DNA from: an uncultured Prochlorococcus sp.
GTDB lineage: Bacteria > Cyanobacteriota > Cyanobacteriia > PCC-6307 > Cyanobiaceae
DNA length: 64,000 nt
Assembly: GCA_902594875.1 (NCBI GenBank)
Contig: CACJNU010000001.1
Span: forward strand, 121,468 to 185,467
Direction: 5' to 3'
The first letter of the stretch is position 1, and each line of letters starts with the position of its first letter. The position numbers were made by a program, and so were the translations under genes. The notes below the pieces were generated by a model, which was not told where the DNA came from, did not search any database, and worked only from the letters and a program-made list of their open reading frames with translations. Of this stretch, positions 16,101 through 25,750 are shown piece after piece.

Positions 16101-16713
16101 CAACAAGCATAGTACCTGTTGTTTCCATTGTAATAGATACCATTAAAGGTATATCAATATTTTTACTTTCAAGAATTTCTTTTGATGCTAATAAGGCAGA
16201 TTTAATTTGCAAAACATCCTGACAAGTTTCAATCAAAAGAAGATCAACTCCTCCATCTATAAGACCATAAATTTGTTCTTTATATGATTGCTTTAATTCA
16301 TCAAAATCTATATGTCCTAAGGTGGGTAATTTAGTTGTTGGCCCAATTGATCCTGCTACAAACCGTGGTTTATCAACTGATGAGTATTTGGCAGCAGCTT
16401 TTTTTGCTATAAATGCAGCATTTTTATTTATCTCATAAGCTTTATCCGCAATATCATATTCATCCAGTACTATTGATGAGGCTCCAAATGTATTAGTTTC
16501 TATAACATGACAACCTGCTTCTAAAAATGAATTATGAACCTTCTTAACTACCTCTGGCGATGATAAAACAAGGTTTTCATTACATCCCTCTAATTCTTTT
16601 CCTCCAAAGTCATCTGCAGTAAGATTTAAGTTCTGAAAAGATGTACCAGTACCTCCGTCAAAAATAATTAATGGTTTTTCATCTCTATTTAGATAGGTTC
16701 TGAAAGATTCCAT
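13147..16713 (-). CDS. metH: Cobalamin-dependent methionine synthase
   Basis: Transfers a methyl group from 5-methyltetrahydrofolate to homocysteine through methylcobalamin. At 1188 aa all four modules are present: the homocysteine-binding barrel with zinc cysteines in GLNCATGPEQ (about residue 226) and GGCCGTTPEHI (about 300), the folate barrel (GERLNASGSKKVREL), the B12-binding module with GDVHDIGKNLVD around residue 745, whose histidine ligates cobalt, and the SAM-binding reactivation domain at the C-terminus (RIECGFRTEEPDKNREI, YRGARYSFGYPACP). It lies 19 bases downstream of ilvE, probably in one transcript. No cobalamin riboswitch precedes it. Confidence 0.97.
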   Translation of the reverse strand: MESFRTYLNRDEKPLIIFDGGTGTSFQNLNLTADDFGGKELEGCNENLVLSSPEVVKKVHNSFLEAGCHVIETNTFGASSIVLDEYDIADKAYEINKNAAFIAKKAAAKYSSVDKPRFVAGSIGPTTKLPTLGHIDFDELKQSYKEQIYGLIDGGVDLLLIETCQDVLQIKSALLASKEILESKNIDIPLMVSITMETTGTMLVGSDIASALTILEPFNIDILGLNCATGPEQMKEHIKYLSENSPFAISCIPNAGLPENIGGVAHYRLKPIELKMQLMNFIYDFNVQLIGGCCGTTPEHIKYLSSIIDEIIDNERTNKNVKKNSSGFIPSASSIYNSVPYKQDNSILIVGERLNASGSKKVRELLNNDDWDGLVSIAKQQQKENAHVLDVNVDYVGRDGVRDMKEITSRLVTNINLPLMIDSTDSDKMESGLKSVGGKCIINSTNYEDGNERFDQVLNLALGYGSGLVVGTIDEDGMARNADKKYNIVKRALNRTRACGLSDYELFFDPLALPISTGIEEDRLNAKETITAISKIRENFPDIHIILGISNISFGLSPLSRINLNSIFLDECINAGLDSAIIAPNKILPLSKISEETKKLCLDLIYDKREFEDDICIYDPLVELTKAFQDLSIQDFKKASLENKNLTLEESLKNHIIDGEKIGLEDQLKKALKKYKPLEIINTFLLDGMKVVGDLFGSGQMQLPFVLQSAETMKFAVSILEPYMETVDENISNGKLLIATVKGDVHDIGKNLVDIILTNNGYEVINLGIKQDVSAIIDAQKKYNADCIAMSGLLVKSTAFMKDNLEAFNNENISVPVILGGAALTPKFVNEDCSKIYKGKILYGKDAFTDLKFMNEYMDSKKKGNWSNTAGFINNEGININLASSKSNSQAVKKSISLHTETSKLNLKENFIRSKFINEEEPIQAPFLGTKVLNVVDIDLNKLIFYLDTKALFSGQWQIKKGKNQSVDEYNYYLDSYAKPLLDRWLETIIENKLISPKAVYGYFRCGRKDNSIFLFDDKSLNKISQFNFPRQKSGNNLCIADFYCDLKNDKPIDIFPMQAVTMGEIASEYSQKLFKEDKYSDYLLFHGLTVQLAEALAEYVHALIRIECGFRTEEPDKNREILAQKYRGARYSFGYPACPKVSDSNIQLSLLDAKRINLTMDESEQLHPEQSTTAIISLHSKAKYFSA

Positions 16714-16732
16714 TTTTAAGGTAAAAATTAAT

Positions 16733-17647
16733 TTATTTTAGTGAAATTCTTGTTACCCAATTATCATAATCTTGAGAACGACCTTCTGTTATTTCTATAA
16801 GCTTACTTTTTAATTTATTCATTATTGGTCTTTCAACATTTAATTCAGTTGATTCAATTTTTTTTACTGGTGTAATTTTTGCTGCTGTACCAGTTAGAAA
16901 AACTTCATCTGCTATTAATAATTCTGTTTTATCAACAGGCCTCTCAATTACATTTATTCCAAATGATTTTGCTAATTCAATTACACTAGCTCTAGTAATC
17001 CCCTCAAGGATATCTTGATCAACACCAGGAGTGATTAAGTCTCCATTCCTTACAATAAATAAATTCATACCACTAGCTTCACTTACCTTACCACTTGAAT
17101 TTAATAGCAGGGCTTCATCAAAACCCGATAAACTAGCTTCTGTTTTGGCTAATGAACTAGTAATATATGCTCCACTTATTTTTCCTCTTAAGGGGAGAGA
17201 TCTATCTTCTTGCCTTGTCCAACTACTCATTCTACAAGAAACACCATCTGGAGATAGATAGTCTCCTAGTTCAATACAATAAATAAAGAAATCTGTTTCA
17301 ATATTGTGTAACCTTGGAGCTATTCCTAAATCGCTTGTATACACAAATGGTCTTATATAGATAGGTTTTTCTGGCTTATTCCTTTTTATAACTTCCTCTA
17401 AGGCTTTAAAAATATATTCTTCAGAAATTTCAGTTAATAGTAATTTTGCACTTTGAGATAATCTTTTTATATGTTTATCAGTTCTAAACAAAAGGAATTC
17501 TTCTTTGTTTGTTGGGTTAGGTATCGCTCGCATTCCTCCAAATGCAGCAGTACCGTAATGTAGTGCATGAGTAGCTATTGATATTTTTGCTTCATTAAAC
17601 GGAATACATTTACCTTCGAACCAGGCGTATGGAAGAAATTCATGCAT
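16733..17647 (-). CDS. ilvE: Branched-chain amino acid aminotransferase
   Basis: A fold-type IV PLP enzyme that interconverts branched-chain amino acids and their 2-oxo acids. The 304-aa length is standard. Recognisable regions are YAWFEGKCIPFNEAKIS at the N-terminus, the lysine in GKISGAYITSSLAKTEA that holds PLP (about residue 157), and EASGMNLFIVRNGDLITP followed by ILEGITRASVIELA. It is upstream of metH with a 19-base gap and divergent from cobN over 72 bases. The pairing with metH puts two amino acid pathways on one transcript. Confidence 0.95.
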   Translation of the reverse strand: MHEFLPYAWFEGKCIPFNEAKISIATHALHYGTAAFGGMRAIPNPTNKEEFLLFRTDKHIKRLSQSAKLLLTEISEEYIFKALEEVIKRNKPEKPIYIRPFVYTSDLGIAPRLHNIETDFFIYCIELGDYLSPDGVSCRMSSWTRQEDRSLPLRGKISGAYITSSLAKTEASLSGFDEALLLNSSGKVSEASGMNLFIVRNGDLITPGVDQDILEGITRASVIELAKSFGINVIERPVDKTELLIADEVFLTGTAAKITPVKKIESTELNVERPIMNKLKSKLIEITEGRSQDYDNWVTRISLK

Positions 17648-17719
17648 ATTTAATTTATTTAATTAAGGTAAACTTGTTTTATCCTACTTACCTATTCTAA
17701 ACCTTATTTATATATAAAA

Positions 17720-20700
17720 ATGCACAGGATATTAAATATAGCAGGAAATGAAAAGAATAAGGATGATTTAATTGAGCAACCAGCTGCAGATTTTATTTTT
17801 ATAACAAGTGTTAAGGCTGATTTAAATCTTATATCAAATTTATTGTTAGAAAAAGAATTTGCTTCATTAAAAAATAATATAAGAGCTTTAGAAATTTCTA
17901 ATTTAAATTCCTCAGCTCAAATAGATAATTATTTATTAAAAACAATTAATTATGCAAAAGTTGTCGTACTTAGAATATTTGGAGATAAAGGTACATGGAA
18001 CTATGGAATTGAACAACTCTTAAATTGGCAAGCAGTTAATAAAAAAAGGAAGTTAGTAATCCTATCAGGTACCATTGATCAGGAAATTTCCTTATGTGAA
18101 ATAAGTAGTATAGATAAAAAAATTGCATTAAATTTCTCTAGATTACTTAGATCTGGAGGAATGGATAATTATAGAAAGTTTCTTAATTGTTTAAATTACC
18201 TAATAAAAGATGAAACGTTAATTCCTGATGAGTTTTTGAATATTACTTTTTATGCAGACCCCTATTTACATGATTGGAAAAATGAAAAAGGCGAAAAGAT
18301 AGGAATAATATCCTATAAATCACTTTTTTTGGCTAATGAAATTGAAGTAAACGAAAAACTTAACTTGCAATTAAGAAAATGCGGACTATCTCCTAAAACA
18401 TTTTTTATTTCAACACTAAAAGATCATATTATTCAGAAGAAATTAATAGACATTTTTAAAAAAGAAGATATTAAACTAATAATTACCACAACTTCATTTT
18501 CTTCATCTCAAATCAAAAATAACGATTTAATTGAAAATTCAACAAATATTTTTACTTCTCTTAATATTCCAATTTTACAGCTTCTTTCTTCTAATAGATC
18601 AAGAAAAAAGTGGTTAAATTCATCGATTGGAATGAATTCATCTGATTTATTGATGCAAATAATTATTCCCGAATTTGATGGAAGAATTACTACATGTCCT
18701 TCAGCATTTAAAGAAATAATTTCTAAGAAAAATACACTATACAGTGAAATAACTAGTTACAAAGCTGATCAAGTAGGTATTCAATGGATTTCAAAATTTG
18801 CAACAAATTATGTGAAACTTCAGAAACTTAATAATTTTGATAAAAGAATTTGTTTAGTAATAAGTAATTATCCAGTAAAGAACGGTAGAATAGGTAATGG
18901 CGTTGGTCTAAATACACCATCTTCAATAATAAATATTCTTAATTGGTTAAAAGAAGAAGGTTATGACCTTGGAACTTGTAATTATCCACAAGATTCTTCG
19001 GAATTAATGTCAATGCTTATAAAAACTAGAACTAATGATATTGAATCTCAAAATAATAAACCATTAGATTACTTACCACTTACTGAATATTTAAAATATT
19101 GGAATTATTTAGAACTTGATCCCAAAAATATTATTGTTAATCGTTGGGGTAAACCATCTGATGCGATAGATCTAGATAATAAAGGATTCTCAATAAATGG
19201 TATTAGATTTGGAAAAATAATATTATTGATTCAACCTCAACGAGGTTATGACGCTTTCACTGATAGAGATATTCATTCTCCCGACCTCCCACCTCCCCAT
19301 AGATATTTAGCACAATATTTTTGGATTGAAAAAGTTTTTAATGCAAATGCTATGTGCCATATTGGTAAACATGGGACTGTTGAATGGTTACCTGGCAAAT
19401 CTATAGGTCTCAGCAATAAATGTTTCCCAAATATTGTTTGTCCAGCAATACCAAACATATATCCCTTTATCGTAAATGATCCTGGAGAAGGATCCCAAGC
19501 TAAAAGAAGAACTGCTGCAACAATTATTGATCATTTAACCCCTCCTTTGGATAGGTCAGAATTATATGGAAAATATTCAATATTAGAAAATTATTTAGAC
19601 GAATATTTTGAAGCAAAATTATTAAATTCTAATCGGATTGAAATAATAGAAAAATCCATTTTTGAATTAATTAAAAATGATTTTTGTGAAATTACTTTAA
19701 AGAATAAAAATAATAAAATAGAAGAAATTGATTCCTTTCTTTGCAAAATAAAAGAATCTCAAATTAGAACAGGTTTGCATATTTTTGGAAATAGGCAGAA
19801 TGACATTAATGAAATAAATTTATTCTTGTGTATTGCTAGAGTACCAAATGCCAACCGAATTGGTGTTATTCAATATATAGCAAAACATTTAAAACTAGAT
19901 TTGAATCCTTGGACAAATAAATATGATCAAATTTTAACTGATAAGGATAAAAAAATATTATTGACTTTTTCCAAGAAAAACATTCTAAACTTTAGAATGG
20001 CTATTGATTTTTTGGAGCAACAAGCAAAGTATTTAATATATTTGTTTTTTTACAAAAAGAATACCAATATAAAAAATCTAGAAAAATATAAAAATCAGAA
20101 AATAATAGACTATTTCTTTAATGAAAAAAAACATAATAAGTACTTTTTATTATTAAAAAAAGAGATTCTATATCCAATCATAAATTCTTCATATAATGAG
20201 AAATTATCATTTATTAATTCATTAAATGGACAATATGTAAAAAGTGGTCCATCTGGAGCCCCTACTAGAGGTAAAACTGAAGCTTTGCCCACTGGTAAAA
20301 ATTTTTTTTCAGTTGATTCGAGAGGACTGCCAACTGAATCAGCATGGAGTGTTGGTTGTCAATCCGCTTCACAAATAATTGATTTATACAAACAAGATAA
20401 TGGAGAAGATTTAAAAAATATAGCAATATCTGTATGGGCAACATCCACAATGAGAAATGGTGGTGAAGACATTTGTCAAATACTATATTTATTAGGAGTA
20501 CAACCTATTTGGGATGGGCCTTCAAGAAGAGTAGTAGATCTAGAAATCATTCCTTTATCTGTTCTCGAAAGACCAAGGGTTGATGTTACTTTAAGGATTT
20601 CGGGAATGTTTAGAGATGCATTTCCACAGTTAGTTAAATTAACTTCTAAAGCAATAAATCTTGTTTCTAATCTAAATGAGAATTATAAATTTAACCCTCT

Positions 20701-21457
20701 TGCTGGGGCATCAAGGGATGGTGATTCAATTAAACGTATATTTGGTTCAGCGCCAGGTTCATATGGAGCTGGTCTGCAAGAACTAATTTCAAATTCTAAT
20801 TGGGAAAATATTGATGATTTTGGAGAATCTTTTCTTAATTGGAGTAAGTGGATTTACAGTGATAATCTTGAACCTATAGAGGATAAAAAATCATTAGAAA
20901 ATGCTCTTAAAAATGTGCAGTTAGTTGTTCATAATCAAGATAATAAGGAACATGATATTCTAGATTCTGATGATTATTATCAGTTTCAGGGTGGATTATC
21001 TTCAGCCGTAAAAAAATTGAGCGGTAAATTACCTGAAATGTATCATGGTGATTTATCAAAATTTGGATTATCTAAAATTGCAAAATTACAAGATGAAATT
21101 AATAAAGTTGTTATCTCAAGAATACTTAACCCTAAATGGATTAATGGAATGAAGGGTAATGGTTATAAAGGAGCGTTTGAATTTTCAGCTACACTAGATT
21201 ACTTATATGCTTTTGATGCTTCTACTGAAGTAGTCTCAGACTGGTGTTATGAGGAAGTTTATAAATCATGGTTATGTGATCTGGATCTTAGGAATTTCTT
21301 TCTAGAGAATAATCCATGGGCTTTAAGAGATATTGCACAAAGATTTCTTGAAATTGCCAATAGAAAAATGTGGAACAATTGTCCATCAAATGTCATTGAA
21401 AATTTAAAGAACATAATTATTAATACTGATTCAATAATTGAAAAAAACGAATTCTGA
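17720..21457 (+). CDS. cobN: Cobaltochelatase subunit CobN
   Basis: The large subunit of the aerobic-type cobalt chelatase, which inserts cobalt into hydrogenobyrinic acid a,c-diamide; it is a homologue of magnesium chelatase ChlH. Length 1245 aa is normal. Conserved blocks include WGKPSDAIDLDNKG, the metal and porphyrin site region DLPPPHRYLAQYFW with MCHIGKHGTVEWLPGK around residue 545, and IWDGPSRRVVDLEIIPLSVLERPRVD. Cyanobacteria lack dedicated CobS/CobT, so ChlI and ChlD probably supply the ATPase subunits. That last point is known biology, not visible here. It ends one base short of the convergent PHP gene. Confidence 0.94.
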   Translation: MHRILNIAGNEKNKDDLIEQPAADFIFITSVKADLNLISNLLLEKEFASLKNNIRALEISNLNSSAQIDNYLLKTINYAKVVVLRIFGDKGTWNYGIEQLLNWQAVNKKRKLVILSGTIDQEISLCEISSIDKKIALNFSRLLRSGGMDNYRKFLNCLNYLIKDETLIPDEFLNITFYADPYLHDWKNEKGEKIGIISYKSLFLANEIEVNEKLNLQLRKCGLSPKTFFISTLKDHIIQKKLIDIFKKEDIKLIITTTSFSSSQIKNNDLIENSTNIFTSLNIPILQLLSSNRSRKKWLNSSIGMNSSDLLMQIIIPEFDGRITTCPSAFKEIISKKNTLYSEITSYKADQVGIQWISKFATNYVKLQKLNNFDKRICLVISNYPVKNGRIGNGVGLNTPSSIINILNWLKEEGYDLGTCNYPQDSSELMSMLIKTRTNDIESQNNKPLDYLPLTEYLKYWNYLELDPKNIIVNRWGKPSDAIDLDNKGFSINGIRFGKIILLIQPQRGYDAFTDRDIHSPDLPPPHRYLAQYFWIEKVFNANAMCHIGKHGTVEWLPGKSIGLSNKCFPNIVCPAIPNIYPFIVNDPGEGSQAKRRTAATIIDHLTPPLDRSELYGKYSILENYLDEYFEAKLLNSNRIEIIEKSIFELIKNDFCEITLKNKNNKIEEIDSFLCKIKESQIRTGLHIFGNRQNDINEINLFLCIARVPNANRIGVIQYIAKHLKLDLNPWTNKYDQILTDKDKKILLTFSKKNILNFRMAIDFLEQQAKYLIYLFFYKKNTNIKNLEKYKNQKIIDYFFNEKKHNKYFLLLKKEILYPIINSSYNEKLSFINSLNGQYVKSGPSGAPTRGKTEALPTGKNFFSVDSRGLPTESAWSVGCQSASQIIDLYKQDNGEDLKNIAISVWATSTMRNGGEDICQILYLLGVQPIWDGPSRRVVDLEIIPLSVLERPRVDVTLRISGMFRDAFPQLVKLTSKAINLVSNLNENYKFNPLAGASRDGDSIKRIFGSAPGSYGAGLQELISNSNWENIDDFGESFLNWSKWIYSDNLEPIEDKKSLENALKNVQLVVHNQDNKEHDILDSDDYYQFQGGLSSAVKKLSGKLPEMYHGDLSKFGLSKIAKLQDEINKVVISRILNPKWINGMKGNGYKGAFEFSATLDYLYAFDASTEVVSDWCYEEVYKSWLCDLDLRNFFLENNPWALRDIAQRFLEIANRKMWNNCPSNVIENLKNIIINTDSIIEKNEF

Positions 21458-21458
21458 A

Positions 21459-22106
21459 TTATCTACCTAATAGGGAAAGTCCATGACTATCTGTTCCGCA
21501 TGTTTTTAGCATTGAATATTTATCTGCTAATTTATCTATTTCTGAACATACAAATAAACTAGGATTCCATACTTCATTAAGTTCGTAATCGTACCAAACC
21601 TCTATTCCATCAATACCTTGTAATTTGGCCTCTGGAATTAATTTATAAAAGGGAATCCTGTATCTCGCTGGATGTGCAAGAAATGATAAACCACCAGCTA
21701 AATTTATTGCATTAATAACTGATTTAATATTTAAATCATTACCTATTGGAGACTCTCCAAGGATGTAGGGATTTAGGTATTTACTTTTTATATCTATTCC
21801 TAATCCTATTACATGTACTAAACATCCTAGAATCAAACAATTAATTTCTATACCCGAAATTAATGTAAAAGAATCTTTAGGATAATTTTTGAGTATATTA
21901 TTTTTTTTTATATATTCATGAGCTTTAATTGTATGATGATCGGTTATTGATAAAAATTTCAAGTTATTTTTATAAGCTTGTTCTAAAAGTTCATATGGTT
22001 CTAGACTTCCATCACTAAATTTTGTATGACAGTGAAAATTAATATTTTTAGGACAACTATTTTTATTAATATTGGAAGTTAATTTTACTAAGTCTTCTCT
22101 ATTCAT
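21459..22106 (-). CDS. PHP-domain metal-dependent phosphoesterase
   Basis: A 215-aa protein consisting of a PHP domain, a fold using up to three metals for phosphoester hydrolysis. The four motifs are visible: NFHCHTKFSDGS (about residue 22), LSITDHHTI, a central LISGIEINC, and FLAHPARYR with a final CGTDSHG near the C-terminus. Relatives hydrolyse nucleotide 3'-phosphates or nucleoside 3',5'-bisphosphates (TrpH/RnaAM type), but the substrate here cannot be assigned. Its start overlaps the end of hemJ by eight bases, so translation is coupled. Confidence 0.88.
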   Translation of the reverse strand: MNREDLVKLTSNINKNSCPKNINFHCHTKFSDGSLEPYELLEQAYKNNLKFLSITDHHTIKAHEYIKKNNILKNYPKDSFTLISGIEINCLILGCLVHVIGLGIDIKSKYLNPYILGESPIGNDLNIKSVINAINLAGGLSFLAHPARYRIPFYKLIPEAKLQGIDGIEVWYDYELNEVWNPSLFVCSEIDKLADKYSMLKTCGTDSHGLSLLGR

Positions 22107-22665
22107 TACTTAATGAATTCTCATTTTTCTTTCTAATCTTTGCATATAATTGTATTGAAGCCAACATGAAAATAATTAGTCCAACTACGCTCCATGTAGC
22201 AACACTAGTTGGAAAATTATTTTTAAAAATAACTAAAAGTACAATTATAAATAATAATAAAGTAGGCAATTCATTTAATAATCTAAGGTTTTTTGCTGAA
22301 ATGGTTGAAGTGCCATTTTGTAATGAATACATTATTTTGTAACAATAAGAATGATAAATTACTAATCCTAAAACAAAAGAAATTTTAATTTGCAACCACT
22401 TCTCACTTAACCAACTTGGTTGCATAATAACCATGCATATAGCCATACTTAAAGCTAGTATCATCCCAGGTGTTGTGATTATATTCGCAAGCCTTTTTTC
22501 CATCAAGGTGTATTGTTTATTAAAGGCAATTTTTAATTCACTAGTCATATTTTTAGATTCTTCATGATATATGAAAAGTCTTACTAAATAAAAAAGTCCT
22601 GCAAACCAAACGATTACACCAATAATGTGAAGTGATTTAAACCAGAGATATGCTTCAGCTGCCAA
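22099..22665 (-). CDS. hemJ: Protoporphyrinogen IX oxidase HemJ
   Basis: The oxidase of most cyanobacteria that converts protoporphyrinogen IX to protoporphyrin IX, the last common step of heme and chlorophyll synthesis, in the membrane. The 188-aa protein has four to five hydrophobic segments. The conserved histidine is in AYLWFKSLHIIGVIVWFAGL, with RLFIYH shortly after, and MEKRLANIITTPGM follows the family pattern. It is transcribed with the PHP phosphoesterase, which overlaps its end. Identification is from motifs of the UPF0093 family. Confidence 0.9.
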   Translation of the reverse strand: MAAEAYLWFKSLHIIGVIVWFAGLFYLVRLFIYHEESKNMTSELKIAFNKQYTLMEKRLANIITTPGMILALSMAICMVIMQPSWLSEKWLQIKISFVLGLVIYHSYCYKIMYSLQNGTSTISAKNLRLLNELPTLLLFIIVLLVIFKNNFPTSVATWSVVGLIIFMLASIQLYAKIRKKNENSLSNE

Positions 22666-22752
22666 ATTACTAGATTAATTTAAAATATATATTTTTAATA
22701 TAGTTATATTTAATTATATCAAGAAATCTATATTTCAAAATTTAATTAATAT

Positions 22753-24711
22753 TTATAACTCGTTAAAATAGTCAAATATATCTTTTACTGAATTTTTTCC
22801 AAGTCCTTTAACTTTTGATAAATCTTCTTTACTAGCTATTCTTATCGCGTCTATTGATTTAAAATGCTCAAGCAATTCTCTTATTCTTGATGGTCCTAAT
22901 CCACTGATTTGGGACAATTGAGATCTATTCATTCTCTTAGATCTTTTGTCTCTATGAAAAGATAATGCAAATCTATGTGCTTCATCTCTTACCCTTCTTA
23001 ATAGAAGAACTCCTTTTTGATTTTCATCAGTATCAAGAGACTTAGTAAAGCCTGGAATAAATATTTCTTCATTTTTTTTTGCTAATGAACATATAGTAAC
23101 TTCTTCCTCAAGATTTAATTCTTTTAATGCTTTAATAGCTGCATTTAACTGTCCTTTTCCTCCATCAATCATTATTAAATCAGGCCAATCTGATAGAAGT
23201 TCATTGTCTAATTTACTATTCGTTTTATCATTTAATATTGAAAAATCCCCTCCGCTTTTTTTAAATCTTGACCATTTTTTAAACCTTCTATGTATTACTT
23301 CATATATCGAAGCAAAATCATCACTATGTCCTACAAAAACGTTTGGATCGTTAATTTTATATTTCCTATAATGCTGTTTAGAAGGAATCCCATCAATAAA
23401 AACGACTTGTGATGCTACAGGGTCACTACCTTGAATATGACTTATATCATAACCTTCAATTCTTTTAGGTTGTTCGCTTAATTCAAGTATTTGGGCAAGA
23501 TCCTCAATTGATGATTCATTATCTTGTATACCATTTAATATTCTATCTAATTCCAATTTCGCATTTTTTAAAACCATTTCTACAGTTTCATGTTTTTTAT
23601 TTCTTTTTGGGATTAAGATTTTTACTTTCTTTTTTCTTAGCTCCGTTAACCAATCCTCTATGGTTACTTGTTTTGGAAGGTTATATTGAATAAGAATTTC
23701 TGATGGTATTTCTACAGCTTCAACATTCATATAATGTTCTTCTAATATCTTTTGTAGAATAAGATTCTCATCTTCATTATTTAATTTTTGACTATAGCCA
23801 ATTCTCCCAATAAGCTTACCAGATCTCATTTGGAAGATTTGTATACTAGCTACATTTTTTTCTGAAACTATTCCAAAGATATCTCTATTAATTGAAGAAT
23901 CTGGTATTGATATTTTTTGTGATTCAGTTAATAATTTTAAACCTGAAATTTGGTCCCTTATTTTTGCTGCATTCTCATAATCTAAATCATTTGAAAATTG
24001 AATCATTTTTTTTTGTAAAAATATTTCTAAGTCATCATTTCTTCCCTGAAATATCATAGATACTTGTTTCATTATTTTTTTATAATCATCAGATGATATA
24101 ACCTCTTGGCAAACACCTGGACATCTTCCTATTGAATAATTCAAACAAGTTCTATCTTTATAGACTGGCCTTGGTCTTTGTCTAAGTGGAAATATTTTTT
24201 TTATCGTAAATAATGTTCTCCTTAATAATCCGACATCAACATAAGGTCCATAATATCTATCTAAATTATTTCTATTTCTTCTTCTTCTTGTAATAAATAT
24301 TCGAGGATATTTTTCACTCCAAGTTATACAAAGATATGGATATTTCTTATCATCCTTTAAAAGAATATTAAAGTATGGTTTGTTTGTTTTAATTAAATTT
24401 GACTCTAAATTTAATGCTTCATATTCGCTATCTGTGACTATTATTTCTATTTCAGTTATTTGACGAACCATCAAACTTAATCGAGGAGTTAAATCTGAAT
24501 AATTATTGAAATAACTACTTATTCTACTGCGTAGTTTTTTAGATTTACCGATATAAAGTAAGTTATTATCAATATCTTTAAAAAGATAACAACCAGATGT
24601 CTTTGGAATTTCGGATAATCTTGATTTTAATAACTCCTTATTATTAATTAATTTATATTCAATTTTAAAATTATATTTGTTATCTATTTTTTCGATAGAA
24701 GAATTACTCAT
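22753..24711 (-). CDS. uvrC: Excinuclease ABC subunit C
   Basis: The nuclease subunit of nucleotide excision repair that cuts DNA on both sides of a lesion. At 652 aa all parts are present: an N-terminal GIY-YIG domain (SGCYLFKDIDNNLLYIGKSK near residues 39-58), a cysteine cluster (RTCLNYSIGRCPGVC), the UVR coiled coil (LDYENAAKIRDQI), the RNase H-like 5'-nuclease domain with GYDISHIQG and MIDGGKGQL, and two C-terminal helix-hairpin-helix motifs (QISGLGPSRIRELLEHF, VKGLGKNSVKDIFDYF). The flavin reductase-like gene ends nine bases upstream of it. Confidence 0.97.
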   Translation of the reverse strand: MSNSSIEKIDNKYNFKIEYKLINNKELLKSRLSEIPKTSGCYLFKDIDNNLLYIGKSKKLRSRISSYFNNYSDLTPRLSLMVRQITEIEIIVTDSEYEALNLESNLIKTNKPYFNILLKDDKKYPYLCITWSEKYPRIFITRRRRNRNNLDRYYGPYVDVGLLRRTLFTIKKIFPLRQRPRPVYKDRTCLNYSIGRCPGVCQEVISSDDYKKIMKQVSMIFQGRNDDLEIFLQKKMIQFSNDLDYENAAKIRDQISGLKLLTESQKISIPDSSINRDIFGIVSEKNVASIQIFQMRSGKLIGRIGYSQKLNNEDENLILQKILEEHYMNVEAVEIPSEILIQYNLPKQVTIEDWLTELRKKKVKILIPKRNKKHETVEMVLKNAKLELDRILNGIQDNESSIEDLAQILELSEQPKRIEGYDISHIQGSDPVASQVVFIDGIPSKQHYRKYKINDPNVFVGHSDDFASIYEVIHRRFKKWSRFKKSGGDFSILNDKTNSKLDNELLSDWPDLIMIDGGKGQLNAAIKALKELNLEEEVTICSLAKKNEEIFIPGFTKSLDTDENQKGVLLLRRVRDEAHRFALSFHRDKRSKRMNRSQLSQISGLGPSRIRELLEHFKSIDAIRIASKEDLSKVKGLGKNSVKDIFDYFNEL

Positions 24712-24720
24712 TTATAGTGG

Positions 24721-25209
24721 TTACCCTCCATAATTCCAGCCAGTTGAAGATAAATTTAGTGAGTCAACATCATTATTTAGATAGGCAGATTGAACCTCTC
24801 CTACAAAAACGGTATGGTCTCCATACATAACACTTCCAACAACATTACATTCAACTCCACCAACACTATCAACTAAAATAGGTAATCCAAGCTCACCTAA
24901 ATTAAATTCAACAGATTCAAATCTACCTCCTAATGCTTTTTGAGGTTTAAAGAAAACAGCTGCTAGATCCTTTTGATCACTTTTGAGCACATTTAATGAG
25001 AACTTATTGGTGGATTTTATTATTTCATGACTAGAACCTTCTGCTCTAACAGCCATTACAACTAATGGTGGGGTGAAGGAACCTTGAGTCACCCAACTTG
25101 CAGTAAATCCATTCACTTCATTTTTATCCTCGTCTCTAACGCCACAAATAAATAATCCATGTGGTATTTTTCTTAATAAGATTTTTTTTGCTTCTAGATT
25201 TAATGTCAT
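24721..25209 (-). CDS. Flavin reductase-like FMN-binding protein
   Basis: A 162-aa protein of the flavin reductase (RutF/HpaC) split-barrel family. Features are IPHGLFICGVRDEDKNEVNGF followed by ASWVTQGSFTPPLVVMAV near residues 15-55, which forms the FMN-binding strands, and SFNVLKSDQ-like SLNVLKSDQKDLAAVFF. In cyanobacteria this domain also occurs fused to flavodiiron proteins, but here it stands alone. The electron acceptor is not predictable. It is upstream of uvrC on the same strand with a nine-base gap, and divergent from coaD. Confidence 0.85.
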   Translation of the reverse strand: MTLNLEAKKILLRKIPHGLFICGVRDEDKNEVNGFTASWVTQGSFTPPLVVMAVRAEGSSHEIIKSTNKFSLNVLKSDQKDLAAVFFKPQKALGGRFESVEFNLGELGLPILVDSVGGVECNVVGSVMYGDHTVFVGEVQSAYLNNDVDSLNLSSTGWNYGG

Positions 25210-25268
25210 AATTGATTTATCTAATAATCCTATTTTAACTAAATTTCTTATTCGATCATAATAAATTC

Positions 25269-25742
25269 ATGAAAATTCTTTATCCAGGTACTTTTGATCC
25301 TCTAACAAACGGGCATCTTGATTTAATAGAAAGGGCTGAAAAAATATTTGGCAATATAGTAGTTGCTGTTTTAGAAAATACTTCTAAAACACCAACATTT
25401 AATCTTGAAAGAAGAATAATACAAATTAATAATTCTCTTTCTCATTTACCTAATATTGAAGTTATTTCTTATTCTGGTCTAACTGTTGATTGTGCAAATG
25501 ATCTAAAAGCTAATCTTATTCTAAGAGGCTTAAGAGCAATGAGTGATTTTGAGTATGAACTTCAAATTGCTCATACAAATAAATCTCTTAATAATGATAT
25601 TGAAACTATATTTTTATCGACAAATACAAATTATAGTTTTCTTAGTAGTTCTTTAGTAAAAGAAGTTGCAAAATTTGGTGGTGAAATTAATCACATGGTA
25701 CCCCCCTCTGTTGAGAGGGATTTAAAAGAATATTTTAAATAA
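25269..25742 (+). CDS. coaD: Phosphopantetheine adenylyltransferase
   Basis: The fourth step of coenzyme A synthesis: it adenylylates 4'-phosphopantetheine to dephospho-CoA. The 157-aa length is typical for the hexameric bacterial enzyme. The nucleotidyltransferase motif [18 protein letters not shown] is at residues 6-23 (T/HxGH type), [18 protein letters not shown] lies in the middle, and the second motif [18 protein letters not shown] is near residue 120. It is convergent with dacB, with eight bases between the stop codons. Confidence 0.96.
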   Translation: MKILYPGTFDPLTNGHLDLIERAEKIFGNIVVAVLENTSKTPTFNLERRIIQINNSLSHLPNIEVISYSGLTVDCANDLKANLILRGLRAMSDFEYELQIAHTNKSLNNDIETIFLSTNTNYSFLSSSLVKEVAKFGGEINHMVPPSVERDLKEYFK

Positions 25743-25750
25743 TATTTTTA

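Noticed and set aside
16714-17719. Cobalamin riboswitch before metH, ilvE or cobN
   Set aside because: The gaps are only 19 and 72 bases and contain no B12-box-like sequence; there is no room for the element.
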